Shown in pieces: positions 1-12,200 of a DNA stretch of 64,000 nt. The position numbers and the translations under genes were made by a program. Within the stretch, counting starts at the first letter, position 1; every line of letters starts with the position of its first letter. The DNA is from Cristatella mucedo (lineage: Eukaryota > Bryozoa > Phylactolaemata > Cristatellidae): the NCBI GenBank assembly GCA_009760855.2, contig WPIO01000041.1, forward strand, positions 1,872,001 through 1,936,000, written 5' to 3'. The notes under the pieces are model-generated. The model did not search any database and had not been told where the DNA came from. It saw nothing but the letters and a program-made list of their open reading frames with translations.

Positions 1-221
1 GAATAAACTTGAAGAGCCACTTATAATTCATGCGACCATGCCGGATTTTGGGGCTGTTGGCGCTCTTCTTAGCTAAGGCAATTCCTGTGCTTTCCAATTT
101 AAAAAGAGAACATGAAAACAAAAGCCTTAAGCAAGTACTCTGGCTTTAAGATTTTCACAAGTGTCAAATGGATAAAGCTCCATTAAACTCCACCGGCAAC
201 ATGAAATCTTTTAGTGTCCAC

Positions 222-239
222 GAGAGAGAGAGAGAGAGG

Positions 240-332
<93 letters not shown>

Positions 333-336
333 GAGG

Positions 337-370
<34 letters not shown>

Positions 371-380
371 GAGAGAGAGG
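222..380. repeat. (GA)n microsatellite
   Basis: About 160 nt of almost pure GA with rare GG and TA interruptions. Open frames across it are Arg-Glu or Leu-Ser artefacts. Confidence 0.95.
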
Positions 381-1124
381 GGGGAGGCTGCTACAGCTGT
401 CCCAGACGGCCATTGGTTGCGTCTTCGTGCGTCTTGTGGCGGCGCCTGATTTTAAGCAGTTTAATGCGCTACGAGATCCTGCCCGATAACGACGCATTTT
501 ATGCTAAAGGCTTTATGACTATTTGTGGTATGAATGTGTTATCTCTTTACAGCAGATCTCGCCTCGCCCTCCTCGCGGTGATGATTTCGCCTCGCGGAGT
601 CCTCGCTGGGGCCTCGCTTTGACACGCTTTGATGATTTCGATCGGATGGCTGCGTCTGTTTCTTGAGCGACGTTTGTTCGACGTGAACGTGTCGCTGATT
701 ACCTAATCGGCCCCCCAGCTGCTTTTTGTGGGAGCGAACAGCTTCCGAATGTAAATACGGCTTCCTCCTTGTCGTCGGCTATCAGCGTTTTGGAAGCTCG
801 ACGCAACTCTTTCCGCTAAACAGAGAAACTTTGGCGTTAATTTGCTGGCCGTGGATTCTGTGCAATTGGAACGTTGACTTCTTACGTCGGCTACGTTATG
901 ACAGCCAAGATACTATTCATCGCTTCTGAATTCCAATGGATAGAAACCGCCTACTTAATAAACTTTGGTTTTGCAGCATAAAGCCGAGTTCGTGTACTAG
1001 GCAGTAAGCTAAACCTGTACGTTCGAGGCTACTATGCGCTCAGTTGTGCATTAACTTTCGATCCGGAAGGAGTTTTACCCGGCACTTAGCAAGTATTGGC
1101 AACTGGGTGCTACAATTATATCTT
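381..1124. other. Intergenic, nothing recognised
   Basis: Short open frames on both strands without family resemblance. A TCGCCTCGC-type pyrimidine-rich patch occurs at about 560-615. Confidence 0.4.
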
Positions 1125-1383
1125 GCTTAGACAGGGATACCAAGTCTAAATTGATTCCTGCATTTTCGACATCCTATCTCGACTTCTTTTAACTCACTGC
1201 TTTCTGGTCTACCGGCCTGTGCAATCAGGTGCTTAGAGTAAGTAAAAAACTCTGCAGCTGGAATGTCTGTCGTGAGCGTTACAGTTTCCACGACGCAATA
1301 CTTCTTGCCGACCTGCACTGGCTCTCAGTCAGACAAAACCTAGGCTTCAAGGTTAGTTTTAGTATGCTCATCGAACAAGCATA
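1125..1383 (+). mobile_element. LINE A fragment (plus orientation)
   Basis: Degenerate match to the C-terminal RT region of LINE A: a decayed NSLLTGLPAC and a DLHWLSV-like stretch. It abuts the minus-oriented fragment at 1384, making a tail-to-tail pair. Confidence 0.6.
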
Positions 1384-2280
1384 ACATGGTTGTAGGTGAC
1401 ATGCACAGACTCAGCATTCAAATATGGTTAGTGGCAGCATGCACAGTGTCAGTACGCATAAGCATATGAATGACGACTCACGGGGATCCACTCAATCCTG
1501 CAATAAATATATGTGTTTTTAATTTCTTTTTAAGTGTGGTCAAGTCAGGAGATGTTCTCACGCATGTCGGTAGTGAGTTCCAGCTTTGGGAGCATACGAA
1601 CTAAATGCGCGGTCTCCAAAGGATTTGAGCTTCGTACGAGGTATTGGTATACTGCTGGATTCCGAAAAGCGGGTGGTACGATGCTTGGCAAAGTGGGGGA
1701 GTAGACCTGAGAGATAGACTGAAGCCAAAGAATGAAGTGACCCAAAAGTGAGCGACAAAACCTTGAAGTCAATCCGTTGCTTGACTGGGAGCCAGAGCAG
1801 GTTGGCGAGAAGTGGTGTGATGTGGCAACTGCGACGCTCACGACAGACAAGCCTAGCTGCGGAGTTTTGCAATAGCTGTAATCGTCTGATCGCACAAGCC
1901 AGTAGGCCAGTAAGCAGTGAGTTGCAGAAGTCGAGGCGGGATGTCACGAATGCATGGACCAACTTAGACGTGGTATCCTTATTTAAAGAAGCCCGAATTT
2001 CAGCAATGTTATGTAGCTGAAAGTAGGCAGGCTTGACTGTGGAGCTGATGCGGTCGTCTAACGAGAGGTCGCTTTGGAATATGACACCTAGATTTTGAGC
2101 TGATTCAACAGGGGATATGCTGGCAGGGCCAATTTTGAGCTTCAGCCTTTCCAATTTCTGAATCACGCTGGGTTTTCCCATAACTTGTCAGTTAGTTTTT
2201 TCATCGTTTAGTCTTAGAAAATTTGCTGCAATCCATGTGAGAATATGATGAATGCATGCAGAAAGTGAGTTGAGAGAATT
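1384..2280 (-). mobile_element. LINE A, 5'-truncated copy
   Basis: The minus strand reads VHAFVTSRLDFCNSLLTGL, then LVCRERRSCHITPLLANLLW and KSFGDRAFSSYAPKA, the C-terminal end of a CR1/L2-like reverse transcriptase protein. The 3' tail is missing. Confidence 0.8.
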
Positions 2281-2659
2281 TGTTTTTGTCCTGCTACTTT
2301 GGAAAGAAAAATAAGTAGCTTGAAACAATTGATTTTACTTTATTTATTATTTATTATTTATTTTACTTTATTTGAGACGGACGCATGCTCACTTAAACAA
2401 TTTCACCAGAGCTCTTTTCTCATATTTTGGTGCCGGAAGCCACGAATCGCACGCGACTAAGATTTAAGTGATATCGAACATTGCTCACCTGCAGCACCTT
2501 TTATCCAAAGTTTATTACTGCACACCAGTAACTTCAAATTATTAGTGATTGATGTAGATAAATGTATCGAGGCCTCGGGCGACTCCTAGCGTGGTGTGGA
2601 CCTTTACCTGATTTCTCCGCGATACCTTCGGGTATTCCGCTGCTATCTCGCTGTGACTA

Positions 2660-5245
2660 TTTATGAGCTGTCCTTGTATATGCTACACAAAACAGGACCT
2701 GCTTAGCATAAGGTGCGATGTTGCCATTAGTGGATACTTACCGGCGGGCCTTCTCCGGCGGGTCAGTGAGAACCTTCCTGCATCCTGCGTTCGCCCTATC
2801 AGCAGCTCGGCTATCAAACCTACAACCGTAAGTTTAAAGCGCTGAATAGTACTCTTTGCGGTAGTAGCCCACCCACCGTAGCCCAGTACGTTGCGAAACG
2901 TCGACCGGAGGCCGTTACTAAGGTGGAATTCAAATTCAAAGGGCCCGCATCCGCCGGGCCGGATAACGCCGATGCGAATACCAGCCATTTCATCACCGTC
3001 GCCTAGTTGTTGGAAAGCCGCCTAAATTCCGCCTACTAAATGTAGGCTCGCTAAAAACCAAGGGGTTTCTTATCCGTGATCAGGTGATCCAGCAGAAGCT
3101 ATATGCATTTCTGCTTACCGAAACTTGAATGACGCCGTGTACCAGTAGCTGTATTTCTGAGACCACTCCACCCGGGTTCTCATTCTATCAGTCCATGCGT
3201 TCTGACGAGGTTGCTGGCCGGCTTGCAATTGTTGTTCGCGAATTGTTTGGCTATAAGATATGCAGTTTTTCGCATGGGCCATCGTTTGAATCGGGTGCAA
3301 TCGGGTCTTCGTCGAAGACAATGCATCTCACTGTTGTGATATACCGGCCTCATTCTGGCTGACAAAACTTGTTTATTGAGGAGTTTTCAGAGTTCCTCGC
3401 TAAATTATTTGCCTGTGACAGTCCGTTGCTGATTGTAGGATACTTCACTGTTCACGTTGACAACCCTAGCAACAGCCAGGTCCGCTCATTTGTTGACTGT
3501 CTTGAGAATTTTGGTTTGGTCTAACTCGCTAATCATACCACCCACGTCGGTGGCCACATTCTAGATCTCGTGATCACTAAGGATGTCCTCCCCACGGACC
3601 TTGTGGTGTGCCCCCTGACCCTCTCAGATTTTTGTTCGGTCTCGTTTACTGTTCCTGCACCCTTGTACGTATAGGGTAATGTCGAACTTGTCAAACGACG
3701 TAACTTACAAAGCATTGACATGGACAAGTTTTTTTAAATCCGTTTTTGATGCATGTCTTCTTCATCTGCATTCAGACTCGACCGGCAGCCTCGATACCCT
3801 CACTAATGCAGTGAACATGACACTCGGGAGTGCTCGTGATAAGAATGCCCCCCTTCATTCTACCCGTGTTCAAAGCCGTGGAGATTCATTTCAATTTACA
3901 AAGAAAACTCCTAAAGATGCGCCGGGTTAAGCGCAGGCTTGAACGTCGTTTCAAGAAATCGGGGTCTGATACAGGTCTAGTCGATTTCAAAGACCTCCTT
4001 CAAGTTTACACCCGAAAGCTTAAAAAAAACCAGGGCTTCTTTTTTCATCCGAAAGCTGAATTCCTACCAGTCGGACCCTAAACAGATGTATAAGACAGTA
4101 AACCATTTACTGGCCAATGCTGTGAGGTCTGACTGCCCAGATATTAAGGGCTCAGCCGAAAAGTTTTCAGCCTTCTTTACTGAAAAAATTGTGCACATTC
4201 ATGCCTCCATTAAGTCCCCTCCGACTAAAGCAATCGCGGTTCCACAACCTGTGACTTTCCTTAAAAGGTTCTCTGAGGTTTCTGCATGAGAGGTGGCTAC
4301 CTTAATAAGGTCTAGCAAAAAGAGCTCGTCCCCTGAAGACCCTACACCTTCATCTCTGTGGTCTTCACTGGCAAACCATCTTAGCCCTGCCATAACCAAG
4401 ATTTGTAATGCTTCTCTGGGAAAAAGGGTCGTCCCCAAGTCCTTCAAATCGGCAATCGTTAGAACCATACTTAAAAAGCCTGGATTAGATACAGAGGTCC
4501 TTGTAAACTATCACCCAGTTTCACTTCTTCTTTTCTTGTCAAAGATTCTTGAAAGAATTGTTGCTAAGCAGCTGTTTGAACATATTGAAAATAATGAAAT
4601 GTCAGAAACATTGACCCTCAAAAAAAATCCTAGATGATTAAACAGCCTCTTTTGTATAGCGACAGAAGAGCCTTCACGGCTATCACCACCGCTTGCAGTG
4701 GCGATAAAGGATCGCCCACCGCAGGAATCGAACCCACGACCTCGGGACCGAGGTCGTGAAAGCAACCGCCTTACCTAGTGTGCCATCACGGCTCACCAAG
4801 GCCCTCCACGGCTTGGCTCCTTCGTATCTAGCTGAAATGCTGCATCAGTTTCAGCCTGTTCGCACCCTCAGGTCCTGTGTAGACAATAAATTAGCTGTTC
4901 CATTCCTCCTCTTAAAGACCGTTGGGCGACAGAAGCTTTAGCTCTGCAGGTCCTAGACTGCGGAACTCGCTTCCACAATTCTTACGCAACGACAACTACT
5001 CTCCTACTGCCAACTATGGCACATCCTTTTCAGTGGTCCTGAGCTGCTACTTCCATGCTACTCACTACCTCAACTGCTCTCCTGACTCTGCTATGCTTCC
5101 CACTTTCTCTTTGCTGAGTGAGACGAAGTCGCTTGGCTACCGAATTCGTACCGAAAGCCGCTTAAGCTGTGAGTCCGCTATACAAAACTCTCCTGCGTAA
5201 CACCCACATGGCCTTTATGACTTTATGGAGTTACAGAAGGAGATA
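2660..5245 (+). mobile_element. LINE B, long degenerate copy with endonuclease and partial RT
   Basis: The plus strand shows, in several frames, KTKGFLIRDQVIQQK then a degraded TET, then TTPPGFSFYQSMRSDEVAGR and HLTVVIYRPHSG (AP-type endonuclease), then LLIVGYFTVHVD (a decayed GDFNiHvD) and GGHILDLVIT. A linker and the start of a reverse transcriptase follow (LKKPGLDTEVLVNYHPVSLL, LSKILERIVAKQL). The RT core is missing. After a SINE the C-terminal part resumes (LHGLAPSYLAEMLHQFQP, RNSLPQFL). Stops and frameshifts show it is dead. CR1/L2-like from the protein pattern. Confidence 0.82.
4622..4800 (-). mobile_element. tRNA-derived SINE (type S1) inside LINE B
   Basis: The minus strand reads GGCACACTAGGTAAGGCGGT (A-box region), a short imperfect hairpin (CGACCTCGG...CCGAGGTCG), GGGTTCGATTCC (B box), then a body with an inverted GATAGCCGTGAAGGCTC segment and AGAGGCTGTTTAA. 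The same family is seen at 44590 and 63853. Confidence 0.8.
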
Positions 5246-5341
5246 CATTACATAGGTAATGAATTATAGGAATATATGAATGTTAATTTATTAAATAGCT
5301 CGTTTCTATTTATATTTGTACTCATAATGCCTATACTCTTG

Positions 5342-5342
<1 letters not shown>

Positions 5343-5434
<92 letters not shown>

Positions 5435-5560
5435 GCATGTGTGTTTGAGTGTGTGCGTGTGTATGTGTCGGTGTGTGTGTGTGTATGTGTTGGTGTGCGT
5501 GTGCGTGTGAGCACGTGCATGAGCGTGTGTATGTGTACGTGTGTGTGCGCGCGTGCGTCT
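5343..5560. repeat. (TA)n followed by (TG)n microsatellite
   Basis: About 90 nt of TA, then about 120 nt of TG with C/A variants. It lies at the left edge of the first duplicated unit. Confidence 0.95.
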
Positions 5561-5734
5561 GCGTATATGGGCATATCTTCAGCAGACTCAAAGGCTTGAC
5601 GCGATATACTTAGGCGCTATACATAACCAAAGCTTCTATAGCATAACGATGAACACGCCTGTCGTTGGCTTAAAGGTAATGTCCAACAGTATTGGGAGTT
5701 ACCTGGGAATAAATAGCATTCTACCGGTAAATAT

Positions 5735-5825
5735 CCGAGCATGCTTTCTTTGCAGCAAATTTAAAGTGTCTAAAAAGAGATTGAGTTCTCTGAGAGTGCT
5801 ATATCAAATTTATTATTATTATTAT
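5735..5825 (+). mobile_element. LINE A-type 3' tail
   Basis: TTTGCAGCAAATTTAAAG, then the AGAGATTGAGTTCTCT hairpin core and ATT repeats. A paralogous copy lies at 31375-31466, so it predates the duplication. Confidence 0.65.
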
Positions 5826-6047
5826 TGGCTGCCTGATACGAGAGCGGCTATCTTCATAGCTCACACACGGCCATTTTTTTAAATTATTATGTCTCAGGCT
5901 ATAATCAAAAAAGCTTTTGGAGGAAAGTACTCGCCAATCAATGTGCGATATACGCATGAGCTCGAACACCTGCACCGTTCTCACAATATTTACTTGGTTT
6001 ATCTTTGAACCCAGCGTCTCCTTGTGGCTGCGTTTGCACATCAAATG

Positions 6048-6054
6048 TATATAA
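6048..6054 (+). promoter_or_regulatory. TATA box of GH10 copy 1
   Basis: TATATAA lies 77 nt before the ATG, which would place transcription start near 6080 and give a 5' leader of about 45 nt. The motif and about 100 nt on each side are nearly identical in copy 2. Confidence 0.7.
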
Positions 6055-6124
6055 TCTCTCGCGATCGAAGCAGAACGAGAGGTCTGCGACTGCGGCGCCA
6101 CGCCAGAAGCCGCACGACGCCGCC

Positions 6125-6297
6125 ATGCAGGCGCTTGCAGTGCTTGCGCTGGCAGTCGCCTCGCTGAGCTCGGCCGAGGTGCTGCTCAACGCAGACTTTG
6201 AAGCGTCGCTCACCGGAAATTGGTACTGCAAAGGATGCACGCCTGTGAAAGCTCAAAGCGTCTACAAGGGCTCGGGAGCTTACCAAACATCCAAGAG
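6125..6297 (+). CDS. GH10 copy 1, exon 1 (signal peptide and start of CBM)
   Basis: Starts at ATG 6125 with a hydrophobic alanine/leucine-rich leader of about 17 residues, then NADFEASLTGNW, a typical beginning of a CBM4/9 module, with a CKGC cysteine pair. It ends in phase 2 at a consensus GTAAGT donor (6298). It differs from copy 2 at one residue (A3 versus V). Confidence 0.93.
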
Positions 6298-9200
6298 GTA
6301 AGTAAGCCCGGTCACCCTCCGATTCACGCCGTCCGATCCGCCTTATGGCCCCACACCCGATCGATGCCGCATTCCAATCCACCGGGAAGCGCTCCGATTC
6401 TCTCCCTTTCCTTGGACGGGTGTGACTGTGGACGTTCCAGAGCTCCCATAGCAGAAAAAAGCCGAGGAATTTGACCACATTAAGCCTGCATCATGTTGCA
6501 AATAACCCTGGTTTTAAATTTAATTTCTTTGAGTTAATTCATTAAAATTCATTTTTTTTCAATTAATTTGTAGTGTTGTTCCGAAGAATCGCAGCAACGC
6601 GTTTCGCTATATCGGCCATCAATGTGTAAAAGCGATTACGCCAGTTCTTGCAGCATCATCGCGAGAAACCAAGTGCTTGACGGAAGAGAGCACGTGATTG
6701 AAGGACGGAATTTTCGCTGACTGCATCGACGATACTGTCGGCGAACGTCCGGTCTTTCAATCACGTCCTCCAATCACATCCTTCAATTACGTTCTTCAAT
6801 CACGTGCAAACTTCTAGTGACGTCGATATCGCACTACTCGATTTGTGGGGCAGCAATAATAAATTCTTGCGCGGGCACTGACGCGAAACTTCTGGCGCTT
6901 CGTTCCTTGCCTTCTACTATCGTTTCTACCGAGCAAGTAGTATTTGCAACCTTCCATGATCCTGTTCGTTCGTGCGCGACCATCTTGAATAAATAAATAT
7001 GATTCATTTGTATAGCACCATAAGAGAACTTAATCTATTTTTCAGACGCTTCACATTTGCCACAGGGCTCAAGCCCACGACCTCGGCAAACCTTGGTCGG
7101 GGCGAGCCCCTTAACCACTGGGCCAAACCCGCTCGGCTGTAACTCACTGCTTACTGGCCTACCAGCATGTGCGATCAGGCGATTGCAGCTGGTGCAAAAC
7201 TCTGCAGCTAGGCTCGTCTGTCGTGAGCGTCGCAGTTGCCACATTACTCCACTTCTCGCCGACCTGCACTGGCTATCAGTGAGGCAACGGATTGACTTCA
7301 AGGTTTTGTCGCTCACTTTTAGGTCTCTTCATTCTATGGCTCCAGCCTATCTTTCAGATATACTACCCCATCAGGCCAAGCATCGTACCACCCACTTTTC
7401 GGAATCCAACAGTCTGGAAATACCTCGTACAAACCTCAAATCCTTTGGAGACCGTGCACTCAGCTCGTATGCTGCCAAAGCCTGGAACTCCCTCCCGACC
7501 TGCGTCAGAACATGCCCTGACCTGACCACATTTAAAAGAAACTTAAAAACACACCTATTTAGGACAGCATTTAGTGGGTCCCTGTGATTCGTCCTTGATG
7601 TGCTTATGCGTGCTGACACTGTGCATGCAGCCACTAACCACATTTGCATGCTGACCCTGTGCATGTCACCTCTAACCATCTCGTTTGTTTTTCAAGCATG
7701 ATTTTACTTACTATTCAATTGCATATCACTTTGCAGCAAATGTAAAGCGCCTAGAAAGAGATTAAGTTCTCTGAGGGCGCTTTATCAAGTGCAATATTAT
7801 TATTATTATTATTATTCACCTTCAAGAAACCTTGACTGACGAAGATAACAGTTTCTTAATCCTTTTCCAATTGAGAGCACTAGCGCGTCGACACGGTCGG
7901 CCGCTGCGTACCCATTCGAGACTACAAAAAAGTTGCTACTATTTCACTCTTGACATGTTCACGTTTGTCTCTTGTTCCACAAATCCTTCAGTTCGTCTGA
8001 CTTCCGGTTTGACATTCTCATATAGAACCTAGCAATTCAGAAGACGAGGCACCCTCTTAGGCTCATTTTTTAGTGTTTGGAGTGACGAGGTTGACAAATT
8101 TAACTACAAGTCAAGGCAAATCGTAAATCAGGCAAAGTAAAGTAAGTCAGGCACAACCAGGGTAAGCTTCTTGCTATGAAAGAGCAACTCCGCTTAAGAT
8201 TTGCCTGCATGGTAACAATAATAATTTGTCGGAAAAATCTATATAGTTAAATTCGGGATAACGTTCGTATAGCGATTACTAAATTAGCTGATTTTCTTAT
8301 TGGTTCACACTGATTAGGATCTTTAAACGGCTGCTACAAATTTGCACGAATCAATCTCGACATTGCATTACAAAAATATATTTAAAAAACTGTCACAATT
8401 ATATAATTTTTATAAATATTTTTGGAAGCCAAATTAGAACTGAACCCTTTTCCAGCCACTTCGCACAGTTTCGAAAATGAAAACTTTTTAACCGAATAGT
8501 AATAGCTTGTAAAGCATGGACCAATCGCAATTGAAAGTGTGGTCGCTAAAGAGGATTATAGGTTGGTCAGATTCGAAAATAAAACATTGTGTCAGAGGAG
8601 CAGGTGTTGTAACGGGAGGATTACAATCTAATTGGCGCTAACATTTCTTCATACACAAGGTGTATGCCTCTGCCAAGAAGTTCGCCTTTGTCAAGTGCAT
8701 TATTTAGATGTAGCCTGTATACTGTGGCTAACCCCTAGGTCAGGCGCTCTAGGGCATATAGCCGCAGCAGCTACTAATAACTGTGCGAAAATACCTTGAT
8801 GCTTTAAGCGATATTATTAATCAATCTGCTCCTGCTTAAACTTTATAATTAAACCTACTTATTCAGTATTAGAATTATTAAATTTTATCTCTTCATATTT
8901 TCCAGCTTCGTACACAAAGTGTTGGGCTCAATTCATTAATACAAAAACTTCCTGTTTAATTACAAATTCTTCCTAATTTTTTTCATTTCTGCAAGAACTT
9001 AGTAATATTAATAATGATAATAATACACTTGATAAAGCGCCCTCTGAGAATTCAATCTCTTTCTAGGCGCTTTACATTTGCTGCAAAGGGAAATGCGATG
9101 GAATGGTAAGTAAAATCATGCTTGAAAAACAAACACAATGAATAATATGGTTAGGGGTGACATGCACAGGGTCAGCATGCAAATGTGGTTAGTGGCAGCA

Positions 9201-12200
9201 TGCACAGTGTCAGCACGCATAAGCACATCAAGAACTAATCACAGGAACCCACTAAATGCTGTCCTAAATAAGTGTGTTTTTAAGTTACTTTTAAATGTGG
9301 TCAGGTCAGGGGATGTTCTGACGCAGGTCGGGAGGGAGTTTCAGGCTTTGGGAGCATACGAACTACATGCACGATCTCCAAAGGATTTAAGGTTTGTACG
9401 AGGTATTTCTAGACTGTTGGATTCCGGAAAGCGGGTGGTACTATGCTTGGCCTGATGGGGCAGTATATCTGGGAGATAGGCTGGAGCCATAGAATGAAGA
9501 GACCTAAAAGTGAGCGACAAAATCTTGAAGTCAATCCGTTGCTTGACTGGTAGCCAGTGCAGGTCGGCGAGAAGTGGTGTGATGTGGCAACTGCGACACT
9601 CACGACAGACAAGCCTAGCTGCAGAGTTTTGCACCAGCTGCAATCGCCTGATTGCACATGCTGGTAGGCCAGTAAGCAGTGAGTTGCAGAAGTCGAGACG
9701 GGATGTCACGAATGCTTGGACCAACGTGGACATGGTATCCTTATTTAAACAATCCCGAATTTTAGCAATGTTATGAAGCTGAAAATAGGCAGATTTGACT
9801 GTGGAGCTGATATGGTCGTCTAACGAGAGGTCGCTTTGGAGTATAACACCTAGACTTAGCAGGATTAATTGTTTTGCCTTTTTACCCCGGTCTTTCTTCT
9901 TAGGTTTCTGGCATACTGCATTTACATTCCTGCCGTCACACTGAGTCGCAATTATTTTTCAGAAGTGGAGAGTGGTCTGGACCTGCGCAGAAGCTCGCGT
10001 TAGGCACGCAAGTAGCTTTTGGCAAGAACTATCACTTCCAATCCTACGTGAAGCTTGTAGGCTCTTCCGCCAAGGAGACGCTGAAGGCAACGCTGGCCTA
10101 CACGCTGCAGGGTACGTCACTTGTCGGCTGCTGCTTTTCAGCCTTTGCGTGTCTCGTCAAGAAAAGTTCCTCTGACGTAATAGCTTTTTAAACATGCGCA
10201 TGCGGCCCTTAATCGCCAAGGAGAAGGAAGAATTGACGCGTCAAGCTTTTTATTAGTACAGCTTCAGCTCGTGTTCACGGCAAGGTTAGTACTGCGCCCA
10301 ATATATGGACTCTCAAAAGGCAATTTTCCCAAGAGGATCATCTAGCAAGTGATGCTTGAGCCATAGAATAAGAGGCTCAGTTCGTTTGTATTAGTTTGAA
10401 GTACCGCTATTTGCGCGTAATTCATCTTACTGCGCGCATTTAAACGTGCAGATCATTTACGGATTTTGAAATTGACACGAAAACAAATAGCATTCGAAAT
10501 GGCATACAGATGTTGCTGTTCAATGGTTGGTAGCGCATCTTATTTAGAATATCGACATCGCAGGCGGATTCTTACGGAAATTTTTAACTGACTCAACTGC
10601 TGCGGGAAAGATTTCGACTTTTAGCGTTCCGAGGCTGGCAACGTTCATCAGTTTGCATCTACATGTTATTGCTTCATTCGCAGCGGTCGCTAATTCCAGC
10701 AATTGCCACAGCCATTATTAAGTATCGAGAATTAAACGATGCCGCTGTGCTCGTGTGGGGAGTAATCCGCCGCCCACCACCGAGGTGGCCTTTTATAGCC
10801 GAGGCTCGCAGGCTCTGAGCTGAGAACCGAGTATCGAAACCTCGATCACAAGGAGCGCTAGCCTTCAAATTCAGATGCTGCCAGCGGCTAGCTCCCCGCT
10901 CAAGACGAAAATGTTTGACATCCTAAACGTAAATTCCGCGACACGGAGAGATGAGCCTTTACCCTCATACTAGTACACTCCGTCCAAAACCAGTGTGGGT
11001 AATTTGAATACCGCACCGCTCAGTGTGTTCAACAACCAGCGTGTCGATTTGAATCATTCGCTTTGCTTCCCTGGCATTCAGGGTTTCGTAAAAAATCTGC
11101 ACTCTCCGAGGCGAACGCCTGGAATTTGCCAACCGCTCTACTTGCCTTGTATTTGCAGTGAGTGTTTTCTTAGCGGCACGGAAGCGTTCACCGCTTTTTC
11201 ATCTGGAGAAGTAATTCCTGGAAATAAAGACGACAAAAATGCTGTAGTAATAAAAATATTAATTTTAACGCAGTTATATAGCACCCTCAGAGAACCGTAT
11301 CTATCCCTAGGCTCTGGATAAATTCTGCAAATAAAGCAATAACAAATGTTTTAGTGGTGCTTGTAAGTGCAAACAGAGTCGTTTCCTTTATCTCACGGCA
11401 CTTTTTTTTAATGCCTATCGCTGTCAACCCGTTAATTAATTTTGTTGTCTATCCGGGAGAGATTTTTCAAATTTTTAGATTTCCAAACAAAAATACAAAT
11501 TTACAAGGATCAGAGCTTCTGTAATAGCTTCTTGTATGATCTGTTCTTCTATCGGTTTGAGTTCGCCAAACCGTCTTCTTACTTGGCACGATATTTTTTT
11601 AGTTACTGAAGATACATAAATGTAATATAAAATGATTGGTTTGCACGGAGAGACCTGGGTGAACCGAATCCTTATTCGAGTGCTTCATATTCAAGCCGCA
11701 GGGCTTGAACTTACGACCTCGACCTTGTAAAAGTAAGCATTTTCACTTCGATCGTTTCAGGCGAGAATCTTGACCGTAGGCGAAACCAGGGCTACTAATT
11801 GGGGGAAAACATTTTGCCGCATAAACATAAACAGCCATCGCTGCCGCAAATAGTCACTCTAGCTAACTATGTGCGGATCCCCTTATCAGGGTATGTCCGC
11901 CTTGACGTGAATCAATTTAGAAGCGCTATCTCAAGTTCTTACCACCGTCGCATTAACAAAGATTCGTATTTTTGTGTAGGACATAATGTCTTGGTGGTAT
12001 TATATTGTTATCGAAACCAAAAACACTCTATTACTTTAGATAGCGATACTGTGATATCGTTCACGTATTACTGTACAAAGTGAAACCACTGTGCCTTTGT
12101 GCTAACTGTATCTTGTCCGGAGAAATTCGAGAGACTACCGTGCTAACGTGCAGCTATTGTCGGTACAAGCCGCAAGCGAGCACCGTAGCTGGAGCAGAAA

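Noticed and set aside
183-497. Arg-Glu and Leu-Ser rich open frames
   Set aside because: Translations of GA/CT microsatellites. The same holds at 19000-19362, 21276-21608, 36083-36592, 47281-47754 and 55656-56171.
1125-2280. Twin-priming inversion of a LINE A
   Set aside because: The inverted piece lies on the 3' side of the minus-oriented copy, not at its 5' end, so separate insertions explain it better.
5248-5599. Tyr-Ile rich open frames
   Set aside because: Translations of TA/TG arrays; also at 16100, 28651 and 39036-39339.
6041-6478. Minus-strand frame of 145 codons, conserved at 31686-32120
   Set aside because: Lies antisense over exon 1 and its donor; the conservation follows from the duplication, and it has no family resemblance.
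6691-6806. CRISPR-like array
   Set aside because: Units of 13 nt directly adjoining without spacers; a minisatellite in a eukaryotic intron.
9138-9455. Plus-strand frames such as the 105-codon one and similar ones at 30052, 34195 and 48164
   Set aside because: Antisense of the LINE A C-terminal region, recurring with every copy.
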